This document shows positions 44,527 to 53,086 of a stretch of 64,000 bases of DNA, one piece after another. The stretch is from assembly GCA_020634755.1 (NCBI GenBank), contig JACKBC010000003.1, positions 165,742 to 229,741 of the forward strand. Direction: 5' to 3'. The notes beneath the pieces were generated by a model. That model was given only the letters and a program-made list of their open reading frames with translations, made no database searches and was not told the origin of the DNA. The translations under genes were made by a program, and so were the position numbers. The stretch comes from Caldilineaceae bacterium. Its GTDB lineage: Bacteria; Chloroflexota; Anaerolineae; Caldilineales; Caldilineaceae. Within the stretch, counting starts at the first letter, position 1. Every line of letters starts with the position of its first letter.

Positions 44527-44733
44527 TAGCAGAGCAGTTGAGGATACTTGGCTCTGTTATAAATGGACATTTTGCCTGTGTTGGAGATGTCAATTTGTGA
44601 CACCTGCAAGTATATCTGAAAATATCAAGGAGAAGTGTATTCCATGATTAAAATAGAGATAAAGATAGTTCTGCAACATACATTTCCAAGTTAGATACAC
44701 CCAGGCGCGTGCTATGCCTGGGTGTTTTTATTT
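44527..44733 (+). ncRNA. Candidate small RNA or leader-peptide transcript
   Basis: About 200 nt between the consensus promoter and the terminator. Possible stems include CAGAGC (44531-44536) with GCTCTG (44551-44556) and GACAT with ATGTC (about 44566-44570 and 44586-44590). It matches no RNA class I recognise (not SRP RNA, tmRNA or RNase P; 6S RNA not shown). Two tiny ORFs fit inside: 44563-44619 (MDILPVLEMSICDTCKYI) and 44644-44694 (MIKIEIKIVLQHTFPS), the second with AAGGAG 11 bases before ATG. Either an sRNA or a micro-peptide messenger is possible. Confidence 0.55.
44697..44733 (+). terminator. Intrinsic terminator
   Basis: Ten-base perfect stem ACACCCAGGC/GCCTGGGTGT with loop GCGTGCTAT, directly followed by TTTTTATTTT. 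Textbook rho-independent signal for the plus strand. It closes the orphan transcription unit and not the MetE-like gene, which ended 400 bases earlier. Confidence 0.92.
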
Positions 44734-44879
44734 TCCGGTAAATCTGTTTTTAGAGAGACAGCGGTTCTTTAGAAACGCAGGGACGGCCTGTTTAATGCTA
44801 TGAAAATCTTTGCGTTTGCCAACAGAGCTGAACAACCGCAGTACAATCACCAAACATTTCTATAGAGAGGAAAAGAGAA

Positions 44880-45134
44880 ATGGATTCCATAGCAAATCGG
44901 ATTTTGAAAGCCCGCCAATATGCCGAAGAGAAGGACAAGCGAATTCGCGTTCACAGCTTTGAAGTTGAACTAGAAGGAGAGCATGACACACATATCGTTA
45001 GCTATGATCGGGGTGCATGGTCGTGCGACTGCGAAGAGTTCAGCCTGCGCACCATTTGCGCTCATGTAATGGCTATGGAAGAGGTCATGGGAGATGCTGT
45101 AGAGCCGGCGGTTATCAAAGTTGGCGCAGCGTAA
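44880..45134 (+). CDS. Mini SWIM zinc-finger protein
   Basis: 84 residues. The C-terminal half carries WSCDCEEFSLRTICAHVMAM, which fits the SWIM pattern CxCxnCxH exactly (Cys-Asp-Cys, then Cys-Ala-His). The N-terminal half is a short basic helix and a beta hairpin (RIRVHSFEVELEGEHDTHIVSYDRG). SWIM modules bind zinc and contact nucleic acids or proteins, usually as part of larger helicase or transposase-linked proteins; a stand-alone version is unusual. RBS-like AGAGAGGAAAAGAGA precedes the ATG. It may be co-regulated with the sRNA unit upstream. Confidence 0.8.
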   Translation: MDSIANRILKARQYAEEKDKRIRVHSFEVELEGEHDTHIVSYDRGAWSCDCEEFSLRTICAHVMAMEEVMGDAVEPAVIKVGAA

Positions 45135-45408
45135 TTAACCATAAATAGCTGAGCAATAGAAATTTTCCCACGTCCCAACCAGCAGTGCAGCGCAGTGGTG
45201 TTAGCGATTTCGGGTCACGCTCGTGTTGTGAACCCGACGCAACTTCCTGCCGCTATGGACTGCTAAGAATATACAAATGTCTCCGCAAGATGTATGTATA
45301 TTCCTGGGGCGTGGGATGCTTTTTGTCCCAGGCTAAAACAGCAGGGTGGGCTTGCCACGGATAAAGTGCATGTCTTGTTGCCGTCGACCAAATTGTTTGT
45401 GAGGTCAT

Positions 45409-46425
45409 TTGAAACGCTATACACATTTGCTGATCGGCTTGCTGGTCAGCGCTTTTTTTATCTATTTTATGATCCTGCCTGGCTTGCGTCTGGCGGAAGT
45501 GGGGCAAACGCTCCGAGAAGCGAATTACTGGTGGATTATTCCGGGGGTGATGGTCTATTTTGTGGGGCTGTGGGCGCGCGCCTGGCGCTGGCACTATGCG
45601 TTGCGCCATTTAAAGCCAGTGCCTGTTGCCCGGCTCTATCCTTTGATCTGCATCGGCTATTTTGGCAACAACGTCTATCCGCTGCGCGCTGGTGAGTTTA
45701 TTCGCTCCTACGTATTGCGGCAGCAGGAACAGATTCCTTTTACATCCAGCTTGGCCACGGTCTTTATTGAACGCATTTTTGATGGATTGGTCATGCTGCT
45801 CTTTGTCTTTTTGGCGCTGCCTTTCGCACCCTTGCCGGCCGAGTTTCGCAGCCTGGTCATCTTTTTAACCGTGGCCTTTTTGGCGGCCACCGTCGTTTTT
45901 ATTTGGATGGCTGTGCAGCCTCAGCGCATTGCCGGCTTTTACGGCTGGTTTGCCCAGCGCCTGCTGCCCGACCGCATACGCATACCGCTGGATACCATTT
46001 TTGCGCGCTTTATGGAAGGGCTGGGCAGTTTGAGCAGCGGATACGATGTGCTCATGATCTTCGGCACCAGCATTGTGATTTGGCTGATGGAGACCGTCAA
46101 ATATTGGTTTGTGATGCACGGCTTTGACTTCCACGTTGGCTTTATCGTGCTCATGCTGATGAATGGCATTGTGAACATTGCCACCACGCTGCCCGCCGCA
46201 CCCGGCCATGTGGGCACCTTTGATGGGCCGGGGATCGAAATTTTGCGCTCGTTCGGCGTCAGCAAGGAGGTGGCTACGGGCTACACGTTGACGCTGCATG
46301 CCGCGCTTTGGCTGCCGGTGACGCTAGTCGGCGCCTGGTATTTTTGGCGTAAACAGCTTTCGTGGAGCGATTTTTCAGCCGCCCAACAAGCCGCGGAGGC
46401 CAGTGATGACGAGGTGATAAGGTGA
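45409..46425 (+). CDS. LPG-synthase-TM/AglD-like (UPF0104) flippase-type membrane protein
   Basis: 338 residues, about eight hydrophobic helices. Family features: GYFGNNVYPLRAGEFIRSYVLRQQ (conserved N-x-x-P-x-R-x-G-E), ATVFIERIFDGLVMLLFV and LPAAPGHVGTFDGPGIEIL (P-G-x-x-G). These mark the lysylphosphatidylglycerol synthase transmembrane family, proteins linked to lipid or isoprenoid-glycan flipping. The start is TTG at 45409, with GAGG at 45401-45404 five bases upstream; no in-frame ATG is better placed. It precedes ugd, so a role in cell-envelope glycans is likely but not proven. Confidence 0.85.
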   Translation: MKRYTHLLIGLLVSAFFIYFMILPGLRLAEVGQTLREANYWWIIPGVMVYFVGLWARAWRWHYALRHLKPVPVARLYPLICIGYFGNNVYPLRAGEFIRSYVLRQQEQIPFTSSLATVFIERIFDGLVMLLFVFLALPFAPLPAEFRSLVIFLTVAFLAATVVFIWMAVQPQRIAGFYGWFAQRLLPDRIRIPLDTIFARFMEGLGSLSSGYDVLMIFGTSIVIWLMETVKYWFVMHGFDFHVGFIVLMLMNGIVNIATTLPAAPGHVGTFDGPGIEILRSFGVSKEVATGYTLTLHAALWLPVTLVGAWYFWRKQLSWSDFSAAQQAAEASDDEVIR

Positions 46426-46804
46426 CCGGGTGACTGAGCCTGGAAGTCACCATATCATCGATGCAAGGTATCAGCAAACTGTAAGGATTTCAACAGAAAA
46501 ATTCCTCTATAATGTGCGGGTTAAGGTCTTTCGAATAATTCGAATATGCAGTAAGACCTTCAAGCTAATCCAGAAATAGGTTAAAATTTGGATAATTATT
46601 TTCCTGGATTAGCCTAAATCATCTACACCCGTGCGAAAATAGCGCACTCATTTTTTAGGTGTAATAAATTTCGGATGTAAATCAGTATAATCATGCGATC
46701 ACAGCGGGCGCAAATGGAACCGGATGCATTAAATATGGCCGGCGCCTGAATGGCCTGTTCCGTTGTGGTGTATTGATAATGAGTGTAATTTCTGGAGAAT
46801 TGGT
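46426..46804. other. Leader region of ugd
   Basis: Includes a weak GGTGAC/GTCACC hairpin near the preceding gene's end, a segment related to 25580-25685 (AAGACCTTCAAGCTAATCC; inverted GGATTAGC at about 46606), and the dispersed element copy 3 directly before the ugd ribosome-binding site (GGAG at 46793-46796). I saw no protein gene. Confidence 0.65.
46680..46780 (+). ncRNA. Structured dispersed element, copy 3, in ugd leader
   Basis: Most diverged clear copy. ATCA...TGAT close the outer stem, CACAGCGG pairs with CCGTTGTG (one G-U), GGAAC pairs with GTTCC, and the core ACCGGATGCA...GGCCGGCGCCTG is retained. Its end lies 13 bases before the ugd Shine-Dalgarno, the usual place for a cis-acting leader RNA. 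Whether it binds a ligand is unknown. Confidence 0.6.
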
Positions 46805-48244
46805 ATGAAAAATATTGCTGTTGCTGGGACTGGCTATGTGGGTCTGTCCATGGGTACCTGTTTTGCCGATATGGGCAACAAGGTGACCTTTATTGATATT
46901 GATGAGAGTAAGATTGCGCGTTTGCTCAAGGGTGAAGTGCCGATCTATGAGCCGGGGCTGAGCGAATTGATTTTGCGCAACGCCAAGGCGGGGCGTTTGC
47001 ACTTTACCACAAACTATGCGGAAGCGCTGGCGGATGCCGAATTTGTCTTTATCTGCGTGGGTACACCCAGTGGTGTGGATGGCGAAGCCGATCTGCGCTA
47101 TGTGCGCATGGCGGCGGAATCGATTGCGCTCAACATGTCGCATCCGCTGATTATTATTAACAAAAGCACGGTGCCGGTGGGCACTGGTGACTGGGTGGCC
47201 GATATTGTTCATCGCAGCCAGCCTCAGCACATGGACTTCGACGTGGTCAGCTGCCCCGAGTTTACGCGCGAAGGGTCAGCGCTATATGACTTTATGAACC
47301 CAGATCGCGTGGTGCTGGGCAGCCATAATCCTGACGCCGCCGAAAAAGTGGCGCAGCTCCATCTGCCGCTGCGCGCGCGCATCATCATCACCGATTTGCG
47401 TACAGCCGAAATGATCAAGTATGCTAGCAATGCATTCCTGGCCACCAAGATCAGCTTCATCAACGAAATTGCCGCCATTTGTGAAAAGCTGGGCGCCGAT
47501 GTCAATGAAGTGGCGGTGGGCATGGGCTACGACAAGCGCATTGGGCCGCAATTTCTCAACGCCGGCCTGGGCTATGGCGGTTCCTGTTTCCCCAAAGATG
47601 TAAAGGCGCTGGAGCACATGGCATTGGTGCATGGTTCACACCCATCGCTGTTGCGCGCCGTCATGGACATCAATCGCGATGCCCGGCGTTGGGCCGTCTT
47701 TACGCTGCGCAAGCTGCTGGAAGGCAAGCTGGATCAGAAGCGCATTGGCATTATGGGGCTGGCCTTCAAGCCCAACACAGATGACATTCGCGAATCACCC
47801 GCCATGGATATTGCGCGCATGTTGCAGAACGAAGGCGCTCACGTAGTGGCCTATGATCCGGTGGCCATGCCCACGGCGCTGCGCGATAATCCAACGTTGA
47901 ACATGGCTGAAGACACATACGATTTGGCCAAAGATGTGGATGCGCTGTTGGTATGTACGGAATGGAACGAATTCAAGCAGGTCGACCTCGCGCGCCTCAA
48001 ACAATCGATGGCGCGTCCCATTGTGGTTGACGGGCGCAACATGTATGATGTAGATGTAATGCAGAAGTTTGGCTTTATCTACCGGGCCGTGGGCAAGGGC
48101 AATCTTTCTGAAGAAGAAGAATATGCCAGCACAACCGCCCAGAATGGTCATTACTCTGTCCCGTCGAGCTATCAAAATGGAAAGAGCAGCACGGAGACCA
48201 ATGGCAGCGAACAACCAGAAGCTCTGCAAGAAGACGCTGGATAA
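46805..48244 (+). CDS. ugd: UDP-glucose 6-dehydrogenase
   Basis: 479 residues from the ATG at 46805, preferred to 46763 because GGAG lies at 46793-46796 and the NAD-binding motif begins at once (KNIAVAGTGYVGLSMGTCFADM). The catalytic Cys is C261 in GYGGSCFPKDVKAL, and KYASNAFLATKISFINEIA holds the conserved Lys and Asn residues. It converts UDP-glucose to UDP-glucuronate for envelope polysaccharides. Length and order are typical of bacterial Ugd. The last 15 codons overlap the M16 gene that follows. The leader holds a copy of the dispersed structured element. Confidence 0.96.
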   Translation: MKNIAVAGTGYVGLSMGTCFADMGNKVTFIDIDESKIARLLKGEVPIYEPGLSELILRNAKAGRLHFTTNYAEALADAEFVFICVGTPSGVDGEADLRYVRMAAESIALNMSHPLIIINKSTVPVGTGDWVADIVHRSQPQHMDFDVVSCPEFTREGSALYDFMNPDRVVLGSHNPDAAEKVAQLHLPLRARIIITDLRTAEMIKYASNAFLATKISFINEIAAICEKLGADVNEVAVGMGYDKRIGPQFLNAGLGYGGSCFPKDVKALEHMALVHGSHPSLLRAVMDINRDARRWAVFTLRKLLEGKLDQKRIGIMGLAFKPNTDDIRESPAMDIARMLQNEGAHVVAYDPVAMPTALRDNPTLNMAEDTYDLAKDVDALLVCTEWNEFKQVDLARLKQSMARPIVVDGRNMYDVDVMQKFGFIYRAVGKGNLSEEEEYASTTAQNGHYSVPSSYQNGKSSTETNGSEQPEALQEDAG

Positions 48245-49481
48245 TGGGCTACAAGTTCTTTTAAAAGAGAGCCATGTGGCGCCAGTCGCCAGTTTTTGGA
48301 TCTACTACCGGGTGGGGAGTCGCAACGAACTGCCCGGTAGCACTGGTATTAGTCACTGGGTGGAACACATGCTGTTTAAAGGCACGGCAAAGTTCCCCAG
48401 TGGTGAGTTTGATAAAGCCGTGTCCAGAGCGGGTGGCATGTTTAATGGCATGACCTCCCAGGATTGGACCACATATTTCGAGACATTTCCTTCTGATCGC
48501 ATTGACCTGGCGCTCCAAGTGGAGAGCGACCGCATGGTCAATGCGATTTTTGATTCCGCCGAGACTGAATCCGAACGGACGGTGATCATCAGCGAGCGCG
48601 AGGGCAGCGAAAATAGCTATTTTTGGCTGCTCAATGAAGAAGTACAGGCGTCGGCCTTCCGGCTGCACTCCTATCGTCACCCCATCATCGGCTGGAAGAG
48701 CGATCTGCTCACCATGACGCGCGACCAGCTCCACAACCACTATCGCACCTTTTATGCGCCCAACAACGCCGTGGCCGTGGCCGTGGGCGATTTTGATACG
48801 GCGACCATGCTGGCCAAAATTGAACATTATTTTGGCGATCTGCCGGCTGGTCTTCCCATGCCGCAATTTACGCTGGCCGAAGCGCCGCAACAGGCTGAAC
48901 GCCGCGTGACGTTGCGCGGCAGCGACCCCACTTCCTATTTCATCATGGCCTTTCATGCGCCGGCGGCGCTCCATGCCGATTTCTTCCCGCTGGTGGTTAT
49001 GGATGCGGTGCTGGGCGGCGCCAAGGGCATGGGGCTCTTTGGCGGAGGCACAAACAACCGCAGCAATCGGCTTTACAAAGCATTGGTGGATACACAGCTG
49101 TGCGTCGATATCGACAGCGAATATCGCCCCACCATTGATGAATATCTGTTCAGCTTCTATGCCACGCTGGCCCCCAGCAGCACGCATGCGCAGGTGGAAG
49201 AGGCCATATGGGCCGAAATCCGCAAAATTCAGACCGAGGGTGTGCGCGCCGACGAGCTGGAAAAAGCCATTAAGCAGACCAAAGCTCAGTTTGCCTATTC
49301 CAGCGAAAGCGTTACGTACCAGGCATATTGGTTGGGCGTCAGCCAAGTGATTGCCAGTACCGAATGGCTCGATTCGTGGCTGGCGCGACTGACCGCCGTC
49401 AGCGCGGAAGATGTGCAACGCGTGGCGCAGCACTACTTTGCACCCAACAAGCAGACCATCGGCTGGTATTTGGCAGAATAA
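48201..49481 (+). CDS. M16 zinc peptidase, catalytic subunit
   Basis: 426 residues from the ATG at 48201 (AANNQKLCKKTLDNGLQVLLKE), with CGGAG just upstream; it overlaps ugd by 44 bases. The inverted zinc motif HxxEH is present as H52-W-V-E-H56, with the third ligand Glu in the SEREGS region. NPxxx-type PNNAVAVAVGDF and the C-terminal domain are complete. It degrades short peptides or processes a precursor. A second M16 gene lacking the motif follows, so this is the active half of a pair. Confidence 0.92.
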   Translation: MAANNQKLCKKTLDNGLQVLLKESHVAPVASFWIYYRVGSRNELPGSTGISHWVEHMLFKGTAKFPSGEFDKAVSRAGGMFNGMTSQDWTTYFETFPSDRIDLALQVESDRMVNAIFDSAETESERTVIISEREGSENSYFWLLNEEVQASAFRLHSYRHPIIGWKSDLLTMTRDQLHNHYRTFYAPNNAVAVAVGDFDTATMLAKIEHYFGDLPAGLPMPQFTLAEAPQQAERRVTLRGSDPTSYFIMAFHAPAALHADFFPLVVMDAVLGGAKGMGLFGGGTNNRSNRLYKALVDTQLCVDIDSEYRPTIDEYLFSFYATLAPSSTHAQVEEAIWAEIRKIQTEGVRADELEKAIKQTKAQFAYSSESVTYQAYWLGVSQVIASTEWLDSWLARLTAVSAEDVQRVAQHYFAPNKQTIGWYLAE

Positions 49482-49564
49482 ACCAATGGGGTGATTGGTG
49501 CATTGGATGATTAGAAAGCACATCCCAATAAACCAATCACCTGCTAAACCAATCATCTAACTCT

Positions 49565-50833
49565 ATGACCAATGCACTTCCTTCTCCTGAAAATATTCAG
49601 CGCGTCGTTTTCAACAATGGCATGACGGTGCTGGCGCGCGAAAATCATTCAGCGCCCGTGGTCGTGCTGGAGGGTAGCCTAGCGGCTGGCTCCATTCAAG
49701 AACCGGCTTCCAAAGCGGGCTTGTGTAGCTATGTAACCGCCATGTTGACGCGCGGCAGCGTGCATTATACGTTTGACCAATTTAACGACGCCATTGAGTC
49801 CATTGGGGCCAGCTTGTCGTTTAGCGCCGGTGCGCACAATACTAGCTTTGGCATAACCTGCTTGGCCGAAGATTTCCCCCAGTTGGTTCAAGTATTGGCC
49901 GATGTGTTGCGCAATCCGACCTTCCCCGAGGAGCAGATCGAACGCGTGCGCCGGCAGAAGTTGGTGCGTCTACAAGAGCGCGAGCAAGATACGGGCAGCA
50001 TGGCGCATCTGCGCTTTGGCGAGGCGCTTTATGGCCAAGACCATCCATATGGCCGCGCCGTTTCCGGCTATACCGAAACAGTTAGTACCATCAATCGCAC
50101 CGATTTAGAGCTTTTTCATCAGAAATATTTTACACCCAATGGCGCCATTGTGGCGGTGTCTGGCGATGTGCAGTTCGACGCGCTGGTGGAGTTGCTCACG
50201 CGCTCCTTTGGCGATTGGCACGGTCTGGTCGTCGACCAGGGGGTTCCCCCCATCCACTTCCCGCAAGCAATCCAACGCATTGTGCATCCGATGCCGGGCA
50301 AATTTCAGTCGGACATTGTGATCGGCTGCCCGGCCGTTGCGCGTAGCCATCCTGATTACGATGCATTGCGCGTGGCCAACACCATTTTGGGGCGTTTTGG
50401 CATGATGGGTCGGCTGGGCGAAACGGTGCGTGAAGAGCAGGGGCTGGCTTACTACTGCTCCAGCGCGCTGCAAACGGATCTGGTCGCGGGCGCCTGGGTA
50501 ACCTCTGCCGGCGTCAACCCCGCCAACGTGGAGCAGGCCATTGATAGTATTTTGGCTGAGTTTCAGCGGCTGGCCCATGAGCCGGTTACGGCCCAGGAGT
50601 TGAGCGATAGCCAAGCCTATATGACGGGCATTGTGCCGCTGAGCCTGGAGACCAATGCCGGCGTGGCGCAGACGCTCTACAATATGGAATGGTTCAATCT
50701 GGGGCTGGACTATCTGCAACGCTATAGCGGACTGATCAACGCGATTACCGTGGAAGACGTGCAGCGCGTGGCCCAAACCTATCTGCGCGGCGACGCCTAC
50801 GCGTTGGTGGTGGCCGGCCCGCACGAGGTTTAA
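49565..50833 (+). CDS. M16 peptidase-like protein without zinc motif
   Basis: 422 residues, same fold and length as the preceding M16 protein, but the HxxEH position reads SKAGLCSYVTAML, so it cannot bind zinc. It keeps the R/Y element as VREEQGLAYYCSSA, the substrate-binding arm typical of the non-catalytic M16 subunit. It should pair with the preceding gene product, as in processing-peptidase alpha/beta pairs. It starts 83 bases downstream of its partner, after an intergenic palindrome made of ATTGGT/ACCAAT words. Confidence 0.92.
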   Translation: MTNALPSPENIQRVVFNNGMTVLARENHSAPVVVLEGSLAAGSIQEPASKAGLCSYVTAMLTRGSVHYTFDQFNDAIESIGASLSFSAGAHNTSFGITCLAEDFPQLVQVLADVLRNPTFPEEQIERVRRQKLVRLQEREQDTGSMAHLRFGEALYGQDHPYGRAVSGYTETVSTINRTDLELFHQKYFTPNGAIVAVSGDVQFDALVELLTRSFGDWHGLVVDQGVPPIHFPQAIQRIVHPMPGKFQSDIVIGCPAVARSHPDYDALRVANTILGRFGMMGRLGETVREEQGLAYYCSSALQTDLVAGAWVTSAGVNPANVEQAIDSILAEFQRLAHEPVTAQELSDSQAYMTGIVPLSLETNAGVAQTLYNMEWFNLGLDYLQRYSGLINAITVEDVQRVAQTYLRGDAYALVVAGPHEV

Positions 50834-50841
50834 TTCTCCCC

Positions 50842-51219
50842 ATGTTGCGAACAGGCGTTGATATCATTGAATTGGAAAGACTCCGCGTAGCCATCGAGCG
50901 GCATGGCCAACGCTTTTTGCAGCGCGTCTATACGCCGGCCGAATTGACCCACTGCGGGGAGCGGCTGGAATCGCTGGCCGGTCGCTTTGCCGCTAAAGAG
51001 GCCGTGGCCAAGGCGCTGGGTACTGGCATCTGGCGCCACGGCATCGGCTGGACCGATATTGAAATTCTGCGCGACCCCACCAGCGGTGCTCCCCTGTTAA
51101 CCCTCCATCACGCGGCGGCCCACCACGCTCAGGCCCTCGATTTGGATGAATGGTCCATCAGCTTGAGCCACACGCAGACGCAGGCCATTGCCTTTGTGGT
51201 GGCGCAAAACAGTCGGTGA
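50842..51219 (+). CDS. acpS: Holo-[acyl-carrier-protein] synthase
   Basis: 125 residues, full AcpS length. RTGVDIIELERL carries the metal-binding Asp, RFAAKEAVAKALGTGI the conserved Glu and Lys, and WSISLSHTQTQAIAFVVA the terminal strand. It transfers 4'-phosphopantetheine from CoA to a serine of acyl carrier protein. It lies 8 bases after the second M16 gene, so it is probably the last gene of the ugd-M16-M16-acpS transcript. Confidence 0.95.
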   Translation: MLRTGVDIIELERLRVAIERHGQRFLQRVYTPAELTHCGERLESLAGRFAAKEAVAKALGTGIWRHGIGWTDIEILRDPTSGAPLLTLHHAAAHHAQALDLDEWSISLSHTQTQAIAFVVAQNSR

Positions 51220-51692
51220 GAATCAACAGATTACAAAGATTTCTGATTACACTAAAACTACAGATTTTCTCAGCGAAAGTAATCTGTATGATCTTTGGCT
51301 GGCGGGCTCTCATCGTCAATGTCACGATATGCCGTTTCAAGAGCAGGTCGGGACATTGAAGAGTATGGTTTTCCACAACTACTGAATCCGTACGGACAGT
51401 ATGGACCAGACCGATATATCGAAGCGCAAATCTGGATAGACCAGCCGTTTGAGTCATATTTGTTGCGGTCTATTGCCGACAGCAAGTAGCCTGGTTAACC
51501 AAGGCCGCCCATTATCAAGGTTGTTGCTGAAGCGGCCTAACCCTGGCGTGTTTTCGACTTTGGCAGGACGCTCAACAAGACTGGTGTGCGAACTTGTGCG
51601 CATGCTTTCCGGCTGGGCGCCGCAACATGGCGTTAAGTGGCTTTTTGCGGTAGGTTATTTCTCGATACTAAAGACTTGTTCTGGGAGACACC
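51220..51692. other. Intergenic gap, no supported gene
   Basis: 473 bases. A 64-codon frame from 51295 has no ribosome-binding site. I see no clear promoter; the RBS-like CTGGGAGACACC lies just before the aminotransferase gene. Base composition is lower in GC than the surrounding genes. Confidence 0.5.
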
Positions 51693-53003
51693 ATGACCAA
51701 CCAAGAAATTCTGGAGAAACAAAAAAAGTACCTGTGGCCCAACCACATTCTCTACTACACGGAACCGCTGCCTCTGTCGCACGGTGATGGGCTGCGCGTG
51801 TGGGACGCCGACGGCAACGAATATCTCGACTTCTTCGGCGGCATTTTGACCACCAGCGTGGGCCACAACCACCCCAAGGTGACGCAGGCCGTGCAGGAGC
51901 AGGCCGGCAAGTTGATCCACACTTCCACGCTCTACCCCAATGCGCCGCACGTCAACCTGGCCGAGAAGCTGGCCGAGATTACGCCGGGCCGCCTGCAAAC
52001 TTCCTACTTTAGCAACTCGGGCAGCGAGGCCAACGAAACCGCCGTGCTGCTGGCGCAAATCCACACCGGCCACCGCGAAATCATTGCGCTGCGCCACGGC
52101 TATTCCGGCCGTTCGCAACTGGCCATGAGCCTGACGGCCCAGTCCGCCTGGCGCGTGGGCCCCTCGTTTAGCCCGGACGTCAAGCACGCGCTCAACGCCT
52201 ATTGCTACCGCTGCCCGCTCAAAATGACTTATCCCAGCTGTGGCGTGGCCTGTGCCGAAGATGTGGAGGATGTGATCCGCACGCAGACCAGCGGTCGGAT
52301 CGCCGCTTTCCTGGCCGAGCCGATCCAGGGCGTGGGGGGCTTTATTACGCCGCCGCCCGAATATTTTAAGATTGTCAAAGAAATTGTGGAGCGCTATGAC
52401 GGTCTCTTTATTGCCGACGAGGTGCAAACCGGCTTTGGGCGCACCGGCGACCACTGGTTTGGCATTGCGCACTGGGGTGTGGAGCCGGACATTATGACCA
52501 TGGCCAAAGGCATTGCCAACGGCTTCCCGCTCTCCAACACGATTACGCGGCCTGAAATTGCCGACTCTATGGTGGGCGCCGGTCTAACGCTCAGTACATT
52601 TGGCGGCAACCCGGTCTCCACGGCGGCGTCGCTGGCCACCATCAACGTCATGGAGGAAGAGGCCAATCCGGCGCGTTCAGCCGACATTGGCGCTCATCTG
52701 CGCGCCGGGCTGGACAAGCTGTGGGAAAAGTATCCGCTGATCGGCGAGGTGCGCGGCAAAGGGCTCATGCAGGGCATTGAGGTGGTGACGGACCGCCAGA
52801 CCAAAGAGCCGGCGCCCAATGCCGTGGTGCAGCTTTTTGAGGAAAGCAAAGCGCGCGGACTGCTCATCGGCAAAGGCGGGCTCTATGGCAACACGGTGCG
52901 CATTGCGCCCGCCCTCACCGCCACCAAAGACGACGTGGATCGGGCGCTGGAGATTTTGGATCTATCCTTTGCCGAGGTGCATGAGACGATGAACGTGAGC
53001 TGA
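51693..53003 (+). CDS. Class III aminotransferase, AGXT2-like
   Basis: 436 residues. PLP-dependent fold type I: GSEANETAVLLAQ (PLP phosphate site), AAFLAEPIQGVGGFITPP, IADEVQTGFGRTGDHWF, the Schiff-base lysine at about residue 272 in MTMAKGIANGFPLS, and STFGGNPVSTAASLATI. The combination with TYPSCGVACAEDVED resembles alanine-glyoxylate/4-aminobutyrate-type class III aminotransferases. The amine donor is not certain. The transcript ends at the strong terminator at 53045-53086. Confidence 0.9.
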   Translation: MTNQEILEKQKKYLWPNHILYYTEPLPLSHGDGLRVWDADGNEYLDFFGGILTTSVGHNHPKVTQAVQEQAGKLIHTSTLYPNAPHVNLAEKLAEITPGRLQTSYFSNSGSEANETAVLLAQIHTGHREIIALRHGYSGRSQLAMSLTAQSAWRVGPSFSPDVKHALNAYCYRCPLKMTYPSCGVACAEDVEDVIRTQTSGRIAAFLAEPIQGVGGFITPPPEYFKIVKEIVERYDGLFIADEVQTGFGRTGDHWFGIAHWGVEPDIMTMAKGIANGFPLSNTITRPEIADSMVGAGLTLSTFGGNPVSTAASLATINVMEEEANPARSADIGAHLRAGLDKLWEKYPLIGEVRGKGLMQGIEVVTDRQTKEPAPNAVVQLFEESKARGLLIGKGGLYGNTVRIAPALTATKDDVDRALEILDLSFAEVHETMNVS

Positions 53004-53044
53004 GGCGGGGGTTCGTGACAAAGATAAATTACAGGTAATACTGT

Positions 53045-53086
53045 AAAAATAATCCCGGAATCGCCAAAGATTCCGGGATTATTTTT
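53045..53086. terminator. Perfect bidirectional intrinsic terminator
   Basis: Two 18-base arms (53045-53062 and 53069-53086, core AATCCCGGAATC) with a 6-base loop. A- and T-runs on both outer edges make it work in both directions. It lies between the convergent aminotransferase and phosphorylase genes and overlaps the latter's stop codon by two bases. Confidence 0.95.

Larger units (their letters stand above)
44292..44879. other. Non-coding region containing an orphan transcription unit
   Basis: First about 130 bases: a weak hairpin AGCCGC/GCGGCT at 44397-44412 with TTCTTGATTTT, a possible terminator for the MetE-like gene. Then a consensus promoter (44492-44520) and an intrinsic terminator (44697-44733) enclose about 200 transcribed bases without a recognisable gene. 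The remaining 145 bases lead to the SWIM gene. Confidence 0.7.

Noticed and set aside
44414..44647. 77-codon plus-strand frame
   Set aside because: It runs through the consensus promoter at 44492-44520 and has no ribosome-binding site.
51295..51489. 64-codon frame downstream of acpS
   Set aside because: No ribosome-binding site, no recognised family, and low-GC composition; not strong enough to call.
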